Source: an uncultured Helicobacter sp.
Lineage (GTDB): Bacteria > Campylobacterota > Campylobacteria > Campylobacterales > Helicobacteraceae
Reading direction: 5' to 3'
NCBI GenBank assembly: GCA_949299115.1
Contig: CASFZH010000021.1
Coordinates: 1-45,669 of the forward strand
DNA length: 45,669 nt
Part shown: positions 18,331 to 28,260 of the stretch, one piece after another
How the letters are laid out: every line of letters begins with the position of its first letter
Numbering within the stretch: position 1 is the first letter of the stretch
Notes under the pieces: generated by a model
Seen by the model: only the letters and a program-made list of their open reading frames with translations
What the model was told of the DNA's origin: nothing
Databases searched by the model: none
Position numbers and translations under genes: made by a program

Positions 18331-21173
18331 ATCACATTCCTTTCAGCTATATCAGAAGCATTCTCTAACCATACTTTTGCATAAAAATGACTGCTTGAAT
18401 CGGATACAGAATCATCGAACATATATTCTACTCCATCAATCAAAGGTGAAATTAAGAAAATATCATCTTGCAAATCATTATCACAATAAATAGGGGCTGT
18501 GATTATGGCATGTCCTGCCGATAAAGTAATCATATCACCATCTTTCACACTAAGTGTTTGCATATTTTCTTTACTTGTATAAATACCACTTTTTGACTGT
18601 AAATTCTCGCTTGCTAAGGTTTCTAAGCTAAAATGATTCTGACATTCTAATTTTATGGCATTTATATCTTTTGTTGGTCTAAAAGAAAGTGAAAAATGAA
18701 GTTTTGTCAAGATAGAATCTTGTGCAGATATCCAAATCTTTTGCTTATTAAATTGCAATTTATAACCTCTTGCATCTTTACCATCTCTTTCATAATGTGA
18801 TTGCAAATTTTCTTGTTTATGTGTATGATACACTACGTAATCTTGTCGATTATAGAATGGTAAAAATTGCGTTATCTCATCGGTGTATATGATTGATTCT
18901 AAATTATTTGTAGATTCTATATTTTCATGCACCACAGATTCCAAAGCACCCAAAGCTCTTGCAACATCACTTAAATCATAAGCGGGCTGCAACTGTGAAT
19001 CATAATACGGAATACTTGCATTGAGTGGTAGCACCCTTTGTTCCATATTTGTTATGCTACCTTGACTTTGTGATAGAGTTGGCAATGGAAAATGTGCTGC
19101 GATTGTCGGTAAATTCGAATCTAGTATAAAGTCTCCTTTTGTCCGAATGCCAATGGAATATCTTGCAACATTGGTTTGATTATTGATAGAATCTTTTGCT
19201 TTCTTATATTGCCTATTTTCAGTAGTCAAATCACAGAGATTCGCTATACCTATGATATTAGAATCTTTTGGAATATAAAGTAATTTTAATTGCAATTTCT
19301 GACATAGTAGGGCTATTATATGAGCAAGGATTTCTATTTTTGTTTCCATATCAAAGATATCTTTTTCAATCGGCTTTGTTAAATCTTGCACGATAGTATT
19401 TGTGATGGCTTCTGCGATATTTGGTGGATTTTCACTCGTATAGTGAGAATCTATTTGTAATCCAATAGTATTTGTAAAATGGTGTTGTATAAATTCATCT
19501 AACACAGCCATAGAAATCATTAATACTCCATTGCGTTTTATAAGTTTGAGTTTTGACAAATCTTTTTCGTGTAGCATGTTTGCAATGGATTCTAAATCAT
19601 ACATATTAAGATTATTAACTTGAGAATCTCCATCCTTATGTGGCTGTGATGTAGAATTGTCTTCATTAAAACTCATAGCATTTTGTTTATCATAATTTGA
19701 ATCTGTTATATTGTAGCTTTCTATTTTTGGCATATCTTTACGCATAAAGGCATTCAGAATATTGGGGAAATATTTTTCAAAATCATCAACCAAATCATTT
19801 GCAAAAATTAATCCCATGATACCAGCTAATGCAATATTTTGCGAATCTCCCTTAATTTGGGTTACATTTTTACTAAGAGATTCCAAAAGCGAATCTCTAA
19901 ATACTCCAATATTTATGAGTTGTGAATTTTTTAACATTTTTAAATTATTATTGATTCTATAACGTACCAATGGTGCATCGTATTTAAAATATGTATGTAA
20001 AGCGATGAAAACATTACTTGTTTTAAAATCCTCGAATGTAGCGAAAAAATAAGACATATTAATATTCTTTTCATATAAAATCGCATCAGTTTTAGCATGT
20101 TCTGTATTTTGCATAAATCGCATACTTGCACTCAAAAAGGCTCGTTGAAAAATTTGATACATTTTTGCCTCACGATTATATAACGTAAGATTCAGATGTT
20201 TGGCTATTCTTTGTGCTAAAACCGCTTCTTCATTCGTTATATTGCCTCCCAGCATGATAGAATCTGCTTTCTTAAAAGCCTCTATAACGGAAGTCAAATC
20301 CCTGCTGCCAATAGATACCATATCAAAAGCAAAACGTCCAGCACCACAAATTGGATTATATAAATAGTCATTCTGTACACGATAGACTTTTTGCCTATCG
20401 CCTTTTACATCTAAATGCTTAATGTTATAAATTAGATTACACCCAGCAGCACAAAAGCCACAAGTTGAATAAACCTTTTCTAGCTCCCATGCGTTACTTG
20501 TGTAAGTAAAATCTTTATATGTCATTGCTCCAACAGGACATACAGATATACACTCACCACAATCTTTACATTCATTTTTACCAATAAATTCAATCAATCC
20601 TTTCTGTCGCTTTGCCCAAACAGAATATGGATCTTTACTCATAGAATCTTTATAGTTGTCGGGGCTAAAAAGATTTGCCTTACCTGCCTTGAGATTATTT
20701 TCACCAATATTATCCTTACATGTTGTAACACATCGTTCACACATGATACAAAGTGCAGGGTCGTAAAAACTCTGTGCAAAAGAATAAGATTTTTTATCTG
20801 CCTCTTGTAATCCAAAAAGCTGTAGGTCCACTTTGGTATGAAGTGTAAAATCTTGCAATTCACATTCCCCACTTTTATCACAAACACCACATTCTAACGG
20901 GTGATTAACACAATATGTTGTCATAATCTCTTTTCTATCTTTTAGAATCTCATCAGTAGCTATCAAAACATTTATGCCATCTTTTACTTTGGCATTACAG
21001 CTATATACTCTCTTTCCATTGACTTCAACCATACACATTTTACAAGCCAATGTAGGGCTACAACCACTCAAAAAACATATTGTTGGAATCTGAATGTTAT
21101 TTCGTCTTGCAACTTCAAGTATTGTTTCACCTTCATGGCATTCAAATTCTTTGTTTTCAATCTTTATAATCAT
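18327..21173 (-). CDS. nuoG: NADH-quinone oxidoreductase subunit G, second paralogue
   Basis: Large Fe-S subunit of complex I. Ligand sets are visible: 2Fe-2S C33, C44, C47, C59; the His-ligated N5 site H91, C95, C98, C104; two 4Fe-4S sets C142-C145-C148-C152 and C202-C205-C208-C212; and an N7-type set C238-C241-C245-C276. The remaining ~670 residues are a divergent molybdopterin-oxidoreductase-like domain, with Asp/Glu-Ser-rich insertions near residues 490-520. I chose ATG 21173 (AAAGAG upstream) over a TTG at 21194 that would lengthen the overlap with the preceding nuoG. Length is 948 aa. The fold and ligands are kept, so both copies are probably functional and not interchangeable. Confidence 0.9.
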   Translation of the reverse strand: MIIKIENKEFECHEGETILEVARRNNIQIPTICFLSGCSPTLACKMCMVEVNGKRVYSCNAKVKDGINVLIATDEILKDRKEIMTTYCVNHPLECGVCDKSGECELQDFTLHTKVDLQLFGLQEADKKSYSFAQSFYDPALCIMCERCVTTCKDNIGENNLKAGKANLFSPDNYKDSMSKDPYSVWAKRQKGLIEFIGKNECKDCGECISVCPVGAMTYKDFTYTSNAWELEKVYSTCGFCAAGCNLIYNIKHLDVKGDRQKVYRVQNDYLYNPICGAGRFAFDMVSIGSRDLTSVIEAFKKADSIMLGGNITNEEAVLAQRIAKHLNLTLYNREAKMYQIFQRAFLSASMRFMQNTEHAKTDAILYEKNINMSYFFATFEDFKTSNVFIALHTYFKYDAPLVRYRINNNLKMLKNSQLINIGVFRDSLLESLSKNVTQIKGDSQNIALAGIMGLIFANDLVDDFEKYFPNILNAFMRKDMPKIESYNITDSNYDKQNAMSFNEDNSTSQPHKDGDSQVNNLNMYDLESIANMLHEKDLSKLKLIKRNGVLMISMAVLDEFIQHHFTNTIGLQIDSHYTSENPPNIAEAITNTIVQDLTKPIEKDIFDMETKIEILAHIIALLCQKLQLKLLYIPKDSNIIGIANLCDLTTENRQYKKAKDSINNQTNVARYSIGIRTKGDFILDSNLPTIAAHFPLPTLSQSQGSITNMEQRVLPLNASIPYYDSQLQPAYDLSDVARALGALESVVHENIESTNNLESIIYTDEITQFLPFYNRQDYVVYHTHKQENLQSHYERDGKDARGYKLQFNKQKIWISAQDSILTKLHFSLSFRPTKDINAIKLECQNHFSLETLASENLQSKSGIYTSKENMQTLSVKDGDMITLSAGHAIITAPIYCDNDLQDDIFLISPLIDGVEYMFDDSVSDSSSHFYAKVWLENASDIAERNVI
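20851..20906. repeat. 56-bp perfect direct repeat, copy in second nuoG
   Basis: This segment is identical base for base to 23261-23316 in the first nuoG. It encodes the N5-cluster segment around NHPLECGVCDKSGECELQD in the same frame in both genes. The flanks diverge immediately, including at synonymous sites. Identity of third codon positions points to recent gene conversion or strong nucleotide-level constraint. Confidence 0.9.
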
Positions 21174-23604
21174 TACATACTCTTTTATAATCAAAATATT
21201 TTTTAGAATCTAATACCTTATCGCTTAATAACACTGCTACCATACCATGCAAAGTTGGCATAACCTCAACCCGTACCTTTACATGCTGCCCGCTAATATC
21301 AAGCACAATCTCATCATTATTGTTAATCTTTGTGGCAATGCAAAATTGCTCTGATACCTTTATAATACCACATTCCATATTTATGGAATCATTTTCTATA
21401 CCATAAAAGCTATGATTGCCACTTAAAGCAGCTTTATAGATAAAAATCCCGCTCCCTTCGCATATAGTAACTTCTGGCAATGCAATGGATGCTTGGACAG
21501 TAGTATCAAATGGGATTTCTAACCTTTTGGTTTCTAAATCATCAAAAGGCAGAGCATTAAAAGGCAGTTGGCTTGTCATATCAATTAAATATTGCGAATC
21601 AAGCTTCAAATAATCCCTACAAATATCTAGTAAGTCTAAATTGGGATTATTGTATCCAATACTTATGGGACTTGTAATGATAGATGTTTGTGATTCTATA
21701 CCACTAAATCCATCTTCTACAAAGCTGGGCAATATTTTTACAAGATTTGAATTTATATCAATAAAACTTCCCTCTATAAACTGTAATGGTAAAATAGGAT
21801 AGTGTGTATTGAGTTTAGTGCAATTTTGCATGGTATTATCATGCAATGTTTTATAATGATATGATGAAATTTCATATTCTCCTCTTGCTCTGATTCCCAA
21901 TACCTTATTGTATGCCCCATTATCAAAACTCAAATCACAAATTTCTTTAATACCATTTGCATTACCATAAGCAAGCGGCATAACAATAACATTATTAAGA
22001 GAATCTAATAACCCCAATATTTTTGCAATAATCTGATAATGAGGGGACATATAGAAATCTTGTCCTACTAAGAAAACAATGTTATTCCTTTTATATATTT
22101 CCTGATGGTCTGGAGTAATGATGGGATAATCGGCACGACATATTTCTTGTAATCTTTGCAATTCATATTCACTCATATTGCTTTCGGCGATTAAATTGCC
22201 TAAATCTAATGTCTGTAACCATTCCCTGCATTGCAAGAGAGAATCTGCAAATGTAGCATGTGTATCTTGTTTATCAGTAATTCTAAAAGGATCTGTATAA
22301 TTACCATCATGCTGTTGTGCAGATTCTAACAATGGCATAAATATATGGAGTAAAAAAATGCTTAATGCCAATTCATTATGCACTTCGTATTTGATTTCTA
22401 AATCACTTTTAAAACGTGGTTCTGCTATGGTGTGAATCCAAACATTTTTTACACCATTTTTAAGTGATAATTTCGATAAATCACTACGCAAAACAGGCAA
22501 TTCATCAAACATATAAGTTCCAAGATTAATGCAAACATCTGCATGTGTCAACATATCCTTGAGAGCAATAAATCCTCTTTTGCTTATACTTTTGACTATA
22601 TCTCCAAACTCCTTGTAATATAATGCCTCATCACAATATATTTTTTTTTGAGCGTTTATGGCAAGTTTTTGAGCGATAAGGGCTTCTTCATTTGTAACAT
22701 TAACACTTAGTCGAATCGCCTCAATAGTATTCATTACCTGCATTAAATCATAATGTGGCAGTGCATTAGTATTGGTAAAATAAGTATTTAATGGATTATG
22801 TCGCATAAAATTATGTCTTCCAGCATGGCATAATTGATGGATATGGGCTTGATTTTTGATTCTATATACTTCCTTTTTAGAATCTATATTGTGCTTTATT
22901 TCATAACTTAATTCGCAACGTAATGAACAATGCAAACAATGTGATGGAATTTTTTCTAATTCCCATGCATTACTTGTATAGATAAATCTTTGTGAAATCA
23001 TAGCACCTGTTGGACATACACTCACACATTCATCGCAATCTTCACAATACGCATCAAAATTTACACCTATCTTAGAACTAAATCCTCCAGCCAAAACACT
23101 CAACACATTATTGCCTACAAACTCATTGCAAGTTCTTGCACATCGTTCACAGACAATACATAAACTCTCATCATAGATTTTATTGTGAAAATGTACAAAA
23201 TCATTCTTTTTTTGCAATGCAAAAAATGGTTGAATATCAACTTTTGATTCCAAGACTTTGTCTTGCAATTCACATTCCCCACTTTTATCACAAACACCAC
23301 ATTCTAACGGGTGATTGATGCAAAGAAAACTCATAATTTGATTACGATATTTTTGCAATCTTTCTGTATTGGTAAAGACTTTTATCGGACGTGTTACATA
23401 ACTCTTACAACTTGCAATCACATTGCCATTTTCTTCTTCCACCACACACATACGACATGCCCCTGTTGGAGATAATTTTTTTAAATCACAAAGTGTTGGG
23501 ATAGTGATTCCATTATTACGTGCGATAGTAAGGATACTTTCTCCTTTTGTAGCTATACATTCTTTGTCGTCAATAGTAATTGTAAGATGCTGCATTTCGC
23601 TCAT
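21157..23604 (-). CDS. nuoG: NADH-quinone oxidoreductase subunit G, first paralogue
   Basis: First of two tandem NuoG-like Fe-S proteins, 815 aa. Ligands: 2Fe-2S C39, C50, C53, C66; N5 site H98, C102, C105, C111; 4Fe-4S sets C149-C152-C155-C159 and C187-C190-C193-C197; and an N7-like set C223-C226-C230-C259. The C-terminal half is a poorly conserved molybdopterin-fold domain. ATG at 23604 has AAAGGA 6 nt upstream and lies 3 nt after the NuoF/GltD fusion stop. The two NuoG proteins align well only over the N-terminal ~230 residues. Two NuoG copies imply either alternative input modules or an extended electron wire. Confidence 0.9.
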   Translation of the reverse strand: MSEMQHLTITIDDKECIATKGESILTIARNNGITIPTLCDLKKLSPTGACRMCVVEEENGNVIASCKSYVTRPIKVFTNTERLQKYRNQIMSFLCINHPLECGVCDKSGECELQDKVLESKVDIQPFFALQKKNDFVHFHNKIYDESLCIVCERCARTCNEFVGNNVLSVLAGGFSSKIGVNFDAYCEDCDECVSVCPTGAMISQRFIYTSNAWELEKIPSHCLHCSLRCELSYEIKHNIDSKKEVYRIKNQAHIHQLCHAGRHNFMRHNPLNTYFTNTNALPHYDLMQVMNTIEAIRLSVNVTNEEALIAQKLAINAQKKIYCDEALYYKEFGDIVKSISKRGFIALKDMLTHADVCINLGTYMFDELPVLRSDLSKLSLKNGVKNVWIHTIAEPRFKSDLEIKYEVHNELALSIFLLHIFMPLLESAQQHDGNYTDPFRITDKQDTHATFADSLLQCREWLQTLDLGNLIAESNMSEYELQRLQEICRADYPIITPDHQEIYKRNNIVFLVGQDFYMSPHYQIIAKILGLLDSLNNVIVMPLAYGNANGIKEICDLSFDNGAYNKVLGIRARGEYEISSYHYKTLHDNTMQNCTKLNTHYPILPLQFIEGSFIDINSNLVKILPSFVEDGFSGIESQTSIITSPISIGYNNPNLDLLDICRDYLKLDSQYLIDMTSQLPFNALPFDDLETKRLEIPFDTTVQASIALPEVTICEGSGIFIYKAALSGNHSFYGIENDSINMECGIIKVSEQFCIATKINNNDEIVLDISGQHVKVRVEVMPTLHGMVAVLLSDKVLDSKKYFDYKRVCNDYKD
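23261..23316. repeat. 56-bp perfect direct repeat, copy in first nuoG
   Basis: Partner of 20851-20906, 2,410 bp away and in the same orientation. Because both copies are read in the same frame, recombination between them would delete 2,410 bp and leave a single in-frame hybrid NuoG. Confidence 0.9.
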
Positions 23605-23607
23605 ACT

Positions 23608-25806
23608 TTATCCTTTAGAATCTACGTTTTCCACAACACACATGCTAATATAATAACAACGCATACAACGCGATGCTTCATGCAATGCGTCTTCTCTGCT
23701 TAAACCAAAATTAACTTCTTCAAAGTTTTTAGCACGATAGGTGGGGGATAATTTGTTGCTGATTTCACGTTTGTTACCACTCAAAAATCCATGCACTTCT
23801 CGATTCTCATCAAAAACTCCTATTTGCTTTAAAATATCCTCCATTTTTTCATCATCATTAATTTCTATTTTGCCATTTTTAATATAGTTTGCCACTACAC
23901 TAGCCACTCTTCTACCATGCCCAACTGCATTGACTATTGTTAATGGTCCGCTTACACAATCTCCAGCCGCAAAGATACCTTTTTTTGTTGTGGCATAGCT
24001 TGCAGAATCTACCTCTATAGTTTTCCATTTACTTATTTTTACACCAAAATCAGAATCTAACACAAAATCCATTTCTTGACTTACTGCTGGAATGAGAATA
24101 TCGCATTCCATAATTTCACCACCACCTTCTATAAGCTTTAATTCTCCCTTAGGACTATTTTCACTTTTAATAAGTTCATAACGATTAATCTTAAGTGATT
24201 TTATAACACCATTTTCTTCTAAAATTTCATCAACAGCACTTAAAAATTGGAATACTACGCCTTCCTCACAAGCTTCGTGGTATTCCTCACTAGAAGTATT
24301 TGCAATAATGGTAGCCTCATCTCTACGATATAGCATAATGACGCTGCTTGCACCAAGCCTCACACAACATCGCACAACGTCCATAGAGGTAAAACCACCA
24401 CCAACACATACGACTTTTTTACCATGTAAATCCGGCAATGTTCCTATATTAAATTTTTGTGCTAAATTGACAGAATCCATAAATTTTATTGCAGGAACAT
24501 ATCCATGCAACATGACATTTTCATTTTTACAACCAAGCTTTTTACTAGCTCTAGTGCCAACTGCTATGACAAGGGCTGAATGCTCCCTTTCTAAAACTTT
24601 AATATTGTCTTTATTTACTTCATAATTTGTATGAAATTTCACGCCCAGCTCTTTTAATGCCTCTATATCATGATTGTACTCTTTAATGGGCATACGATAG
24701 TTTGGGACACCCACTGCTACCTCACCACCTAGCACGGGCAATGCCTCATATACATCGACTTTGATTCCACGTAATGCCATATAGTAGGCACTACTCAATC
24801 CAGCAGGTCCAGCCCCAATAACCCCAACAGAAGCAATATTATCATATTCAGAATCATTTGTAATATGATTAGGATTTGCATAATTTTTAAGCTTTGCAGT
24901 TTGTTTAAGAGCAAATTCCACATCAGCTCCAACCCTTTTTAATTCCATAATACTAATTGGTTCATCTAAAATAGCTCTACGACACGCATTTTCACATGGA
25001 TGAGGACACACACGCCCGCATACTTGTGCCAATGGCATACTACTCCTCGTACTAGAAAGAGAATCTAAATATCGCATATCTTTCACACCTTCTATATAAG
25101 CCGGAATATCCACACGTGATGGACATTCATCTGTACAAGGTGCTGTAATTTTAGAAATATATTCTATATTATCCACTTGTGTTTTTACAGCAGTTTTATA
25201 GCGTTCTAATGGCTCAAAGATATTATTAGTCATTGCAGATTCTGCAGAATTAGAAAAATGGATATCATTTTGTGTTTGTGATATTTTACTGTTATCATTT
25301 CTTTGAATACCATAGTCAATTTGTTCTGATGTCATACTTTTATATTCTATGCTTACATTCTTTTTCTTATTTGATTCTATGGCTTGTGTAAAAATTTCAG
25401 GTTTTGATTCTAACATTTGTAAAATTGGCTTTGGAGTTGTTTTACCAACTTCACATTTTGATGTAATCATCATAAGTTCACATACCTCTTTTAATTTTAC
25501 AATATCTTTATCATTCGTGCTAGGATCATTTTGGATTTTATTGAGAAGTTCATAAAGCACCTTACCACCATATTTACCCGGTGTGCAACGTCCACAAGAC
25601 TGTGCATAATTTTGATATTGTTTTGCATACATTTTTAGAGTCTGCAAAATATCAAGATTAGAATCCAAAATGACCATCCCATCCCAACCCACAAATGCTT
25701 TTATATGTTGCTCCACTGGTTTTTCAGTAAAAAATTTTACATTTGGTAAAATGGTTGGAAAGCTATTTAAACTATATGGAATCTTTGGATTATCTTTTCG
25801 TATCAT
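23608..25806 (-). CDS. NuoF-like Fe-S domain fused to a GltD-like NAD(P)H oxidoreductase
   Basis: A 732-aa fusion at the nuoF position. Residues ~25-135 match the C-terminal N3-cluster domain of NuoF (SCGRCTPGKYGG and SKCEVGKTTPKPI). The ligands read C71, C74, Gly77, C118, so the third cysteine is missing. The FMN/NADH-binding domain of real NuoF is absent. After a ~65-residue Asn/Ser-rich linker, residues ~220-732 form a GltD/NfnB-type module: Cys set C224, C228, C263, C267, C271, C275; FAD fold GVIGAGPAG (328-336); pyridine-nucleotide fold VVCVGGGFTSMDVVR; YRRDE; FAAGDC. A CMRCYYISMC tail follows. RBS AGAGG precedes the ATG. It likely feeds NAD(P)H electrons to NuoG. The H. pylori counterpart HP1265 is far shorter. 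Confidence 0.85.
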   Translation of the reverse strand: MIRKDNPKIPYSLNSFPTILPNVKFFTEKPVEQHIKAFVGWDGMVILDSNLDILQTLKMYAKQYQNYAQSCGRCTPGKYGGKVLYELLNKIQNDPSTNDKDIVKLKEVCELMMITSKCEVGKTTPKPILQMLESKPEIFTQAIESNKKKNVSIEYKSMTSEQIDYGIQRNDNSKISQTQNDIHFSNSAESAMTNNIFEPLERYKTAVKTQVDNIEYISKITAPCTDECPSRVDIPAYIEGVKDMRYLDSLSSTRSSMPLAQVCGRVCPHPCENACRRAILDEPISIMELKRVGADVEFALKQTAKLKNYANPNHITNDSEYDNIASVGVIGAGPAGLSSAYYMALRGIKVDVYEALPVLGGEVAVGVPNYRMPIKEYNHDIEALKELGVKFHTNYEVNKDNIKVLEREHSALVIAVGTRASKKLGCKNENVMLHGYVPAIKFMDSVNLAQKFNIGTLPDLHGKKVVCVGGGFTSMDVVRCCVRLGASSVIMLYRRDEATIIANTSSEEYHEACEEGVVFQFLSAVDEILEENGVIKSLKINRYELIKSENSPKGELKLIEGGGEIMECDILIPAVSQEMDFVLDSDFGVKISKWKTIEVDSASYATTKKGIFAAGDCVSGPLTIVNAVGHGRRVASVVANYIKNGKIEINDDEKMEDILKQIGVFDENREVHGFLSGNKREISNKLSPTYRAKNFEEVNFGLSREDALHEASRCMRCYYISMCVVENVDSKG

Positions 25807-25858
25807 ATTTAACCTCTATTCACATTCATCTTTCTTAACCATGTGCCACATTCTTCTA

Positions 25859-26086
25859 TCATGCTTTCTTCATAATGATAGTCCAATCCACATGATTGAA
25901 TTGCAAAGAATTCATCAAAATATGCCCCCTTTCCTTTATAAAAGCGGCACTTTTCATGACATTTTCATGTTCACCTTTTTCAAATAAAAATATCCCAATT
26001 TCTCCACTTGCCAATTCCTTATCAATAAGCTCCCCCATTTTATTATAGAAATCACTCTTTAAATGTCTCAAATCAAATCTCTTCAT
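25859..26086 (-). CDS. Short NuoE-position protein (HP1264-like)
   Basis: A 75-aa protein at the nuoE position, similar in size and place to H. pylori HP1264. It contains no cysteine at all, so it cannot carry the 2Fe-2S cluster N1a of true NuoE. Recognisable text is MKRFDLRHLKSDFY and GEIGIFLFEKGEHENV. A longer frame reaches 26134, but the ATG at 26086 has TAGGAA upstream and sits 7 nt after the nuoD stop, so I chose it. Its role is unknown; by position it may be a structural partner of the NuoF-like fusion. Confidence 0.8.
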   Translation of the reverse strand: MKRFDLRHLKSDFYNKMGELIDKELASGEIGIFLFEKGEHENVMKSAAFIKERGHILMNSLQFNHVDWTIIMKKA

Positions 26087-26093
26087 TGTGTTC

Positions 26094-27323
26094 CTACCTA
26101 TCAATTTCACCAAGAATGATATTGCTATTCCCAATCAGTGTAATAACATCAGCTAGCTGATGTCCGGGTATCATGTGTTCAATGGCTTGTATATGATAAA
26201 AACTTGGTGCTTTTATTTTAACTCTATGTGGATAGGGATCGCCAAGTGAGCTAATGAAAAAACCAAGTTCACCTTTTGGAGATTCCGTTGGTGCATATAC
26301 CTCACCCTTTGGAGGACGCATACCTTGCGTTACTAATACGAAATGCTGCATTAAAGAATAATTTTGCGTCATGATATCTTCTTTTGGTGCAGAAATATAC
26401 TCTGGAGCATGTGCCATAAGCTGTGTTGTTGTGCCTTTATACATATTTATAGCTTGCCTGATAATGCTACAAGATTGGTATATTTCTTCCATATAAAGCA
26501 TATAACGACCATAACAATCTCCACTATCAGTATATGGAACACTAAAATCAATTTCATCATATATCTCATAAGGTTCTTCTTTGCGAATATCAAATTGGAC
26601 ACCACAACCACGTAACATTACACCGCTAACACCATAGTTTTGTGCCTCATCTTTACTAATTTTGCCAACCCCCTCTAATCGCATACGCCAAATCCTATTT
26701 TTATCTAGCAAGCCTCTTATTAAATCTGCGGTTTCTATCACTTCTTTCAAACAAGATTCTATATTTTCAAACCAATTTTTGGGAATATCAAGCGGCACAC
26801 CGCCTATACGAATAGAATTATGTGTAAGTCTTGCCCCGCAATAGTCTTCAATCATATCAAGCACATATTCCCTACCCTTAAAGGCATACAAAAATACGCT
26901 CATTGCACCAACATCTAAGGCATGCGTAGCAACAAATAAAAAATGGGAAATGATGCGATTAAGCTCTAAGATAATTGTTCTTATAACTTTCGCTCTTCTT
27001 GGCACTTCAATACCAAGCAATGTTTCTACACCGTATGCAAAAGCATGATTATTGCTACTTGCCGATGTATAATCCATTCTATCTGTAGTTGGCATAAATT
27101 CATTATAAATCATATTTTCAGCAAGTTTTTCAATACCTCTGTGCAAATATCCAATATCAGCAACAGCTCGTTTTACCATCTCGCCATCTAACTCTAAAAT
27201 TAGACGTAATTGTCCGTGCATACTTGGATGCTGCGGACCTATGTTAATAATCATATTGCTATCATCTTGTTCAAAAATCACATTTTCAAACTGCGTTTGC
27301 AATTTATTAAAATATTGTGCCAT
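26094..27323 (-). CDS. nuoD: NADH-quinone oxidoreductase subunit D
   Basis: The 49-kDa subunit of complex I, which with NuoB lines the quinone site. Length 409 aa is typical. Motifs are [15 protein letters not shown] (quinone-site His), [24 protein letters not shown] and the C-terminal [23 protein letters not shown]. It starts 11 nt after nuoC and is followed by the NuoE-position gene. Confidence 0.97.
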   Translation of the reverse strand: MAQYFNKLQTQFENVIFEQDDSNMIINIGPQHPSMHGQLRLILELDGEMVKRAVADIGYLHRGIEKLAENMIYNEFMPTTDRMDYTSASSNNHAFAYGVETLLGIEVPRRAKVIRTIILELNRIISHFLFVATHALDVGAMSVFLYAFKGREYVLDMIEDYCGARLTHNSIRIGGVPLDIPKNWFENIESCLKEVIETADLIRGLLDKNRIWRMRLEGVGKISKDEAQNYGVSGVMLRGCGVQFDIRKEEPYEIYDEIDFSVPYTDSGDCYGRYMLYMEEIYQSCSIIRQAINMYKGTTTQLMAHAPEYISAPKEDIMTQNYSLMQHFVLVTQGMRPPKGEVYAPTESPKGELGFFISSLGDPYPHRVKIKAPSFYHIQAIEHMIPGHQLADVITLIGNSNIILGEIDR

Positions 27324-27334
27324 TTTTATAACCC

Positions 27335-28141
27335 CTACACTCTTTTTTCACGAATTTTTGGTTTATCAGCGGGGAATTTCTGTAAAATAGGTGGCTTCTT
27401 TTCCTCCTGATATGTTATTTTATGTATATCTTCGCTTGGACTATTACCTTTAAACACCTCCTTACCTATACGAGCAAAATTGATACTATCTCCTCTATCT
27501 ACCCTTGCACTATCTCTTTGCTCTGGACCTATTACATTTCTATATTCTTTACCAAAAATTTTATCCACTTCATACCAAGATGCAAATTCATCACCCTTGA
27601 GTGGATAGCTCTTTAACAACGGGAATCCAACCCAATCAATAGGCATGAGAATCCTCTTTAAGAATGGATGATCTGTAAAGTGTATCCCAAACATATCATA
27701 ACATTCTCTCTCACTCCAATTTGCTGCAGGAAAAATATCACTTACACTTGGCATATCTTCATTTGGTTTAATCTGACATTTTAATCGCAATCTACGGCGA
27801 TTACAATGCGACTTTTCGTGAGAATTAAGTTGATAAAAAATTTCAAAGTATCCATTAATAGCTGTATTGTCAATAGCACTCATTTCAGACATAACATTAT
27901 ATTGTAGTGATTTTAGTATTGTTAATGTTTGACGAACATCTTCTTTCTTGACATATAACACTGCTTGCTTTAATTCCACATAACTTTTTATGATTTGCAC
28001 TTCTTTGTTTAAAGACTCTAAAACTATTTTATATTCTGTTTCTTCTAATGCAAGTTTTTGTGTCAAAAGGGGCTGATAGAATCTATCTGTATGGTAAGCT
28101 TTTTTTTGAATATCTTTATTTTGGGGTTTCTTTCGTATCAT
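27335..28141 (-). CDS. nuoC: NADH-quinone oxidoreductase subunit C
   Basis: The 30-kDa subunit of the complex I connecting arm, 268 aa. The conserved part is [23 protein letters not shown] then [21 protein letters not shown]. Residues 1-30 are basic and a C-terminal extension ([22 protein letters not shown]) is Lys/Pro-rich. ATG at 28141 follows AAGGAAAG. A 119-nt gap with a small hairpin separates it from nuoB, larger than the other nuo junctions. Confidence 0.93.
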   Translation of the reverse strand: MIRKKPQNKDIQKKAYHTDRFYQPLLTQKLALEETEYKIVLESLNKEVQIIKSYVELKQAVLYVKKEDVRQTLTILKSLQYNVMSEMSAIDNTAINGYFEIFYQLNSHEKSHCNRRRLRLKCQIKPNEDMPSVSDIFPAANWSERECYDMFGIHFTDHPFLKRILMPIDWVGFPLLKSYPLKGDEFASWYEVDKIFGKEYRNVIGPEQRDSARVDRGDSINFARIGKEVFKGNSPSEDIHKITYQEEKKPPILQKFPADKPKIREKRV

Positions 28142-28202
28142 TGTCTTTCCTTAATCTTAGTATGACAGTCAAACAAGTTACATCAATCATCAATTACATG
28201 AA

Positions 28203-28224
28203 ATTATTTGACTATACAAATAAT
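28203..28224. repeat. Small inverted repeat in the nuoB-nuoC gap
   Basis: ATTATTTG (28203-28210) and CAAATAAT (28217-28224) are exact inverted copies around a 6-nt loop. There is no T-run after it on the minus strand, so it is not a normal terminator. It could stabilise the upstream mRNA end or attenuate transcription between the nuoAB and nuoC parts. The arms are AT-rich, so chance is possible. Confidence 0.35.
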
Positions 28225-28260
28225 TTTACAAAATGACACTCAAAGCTATCGTTATTAAGA

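Noticed and set aside
21174-21194. TTG start of the second nuoG at 21194
   Set aside because: It would extend the overlap with the first nuoG to 38 nt; the ATG at 21173 has AAAGAG at the right distance and begins the ferredoxin fold directly.
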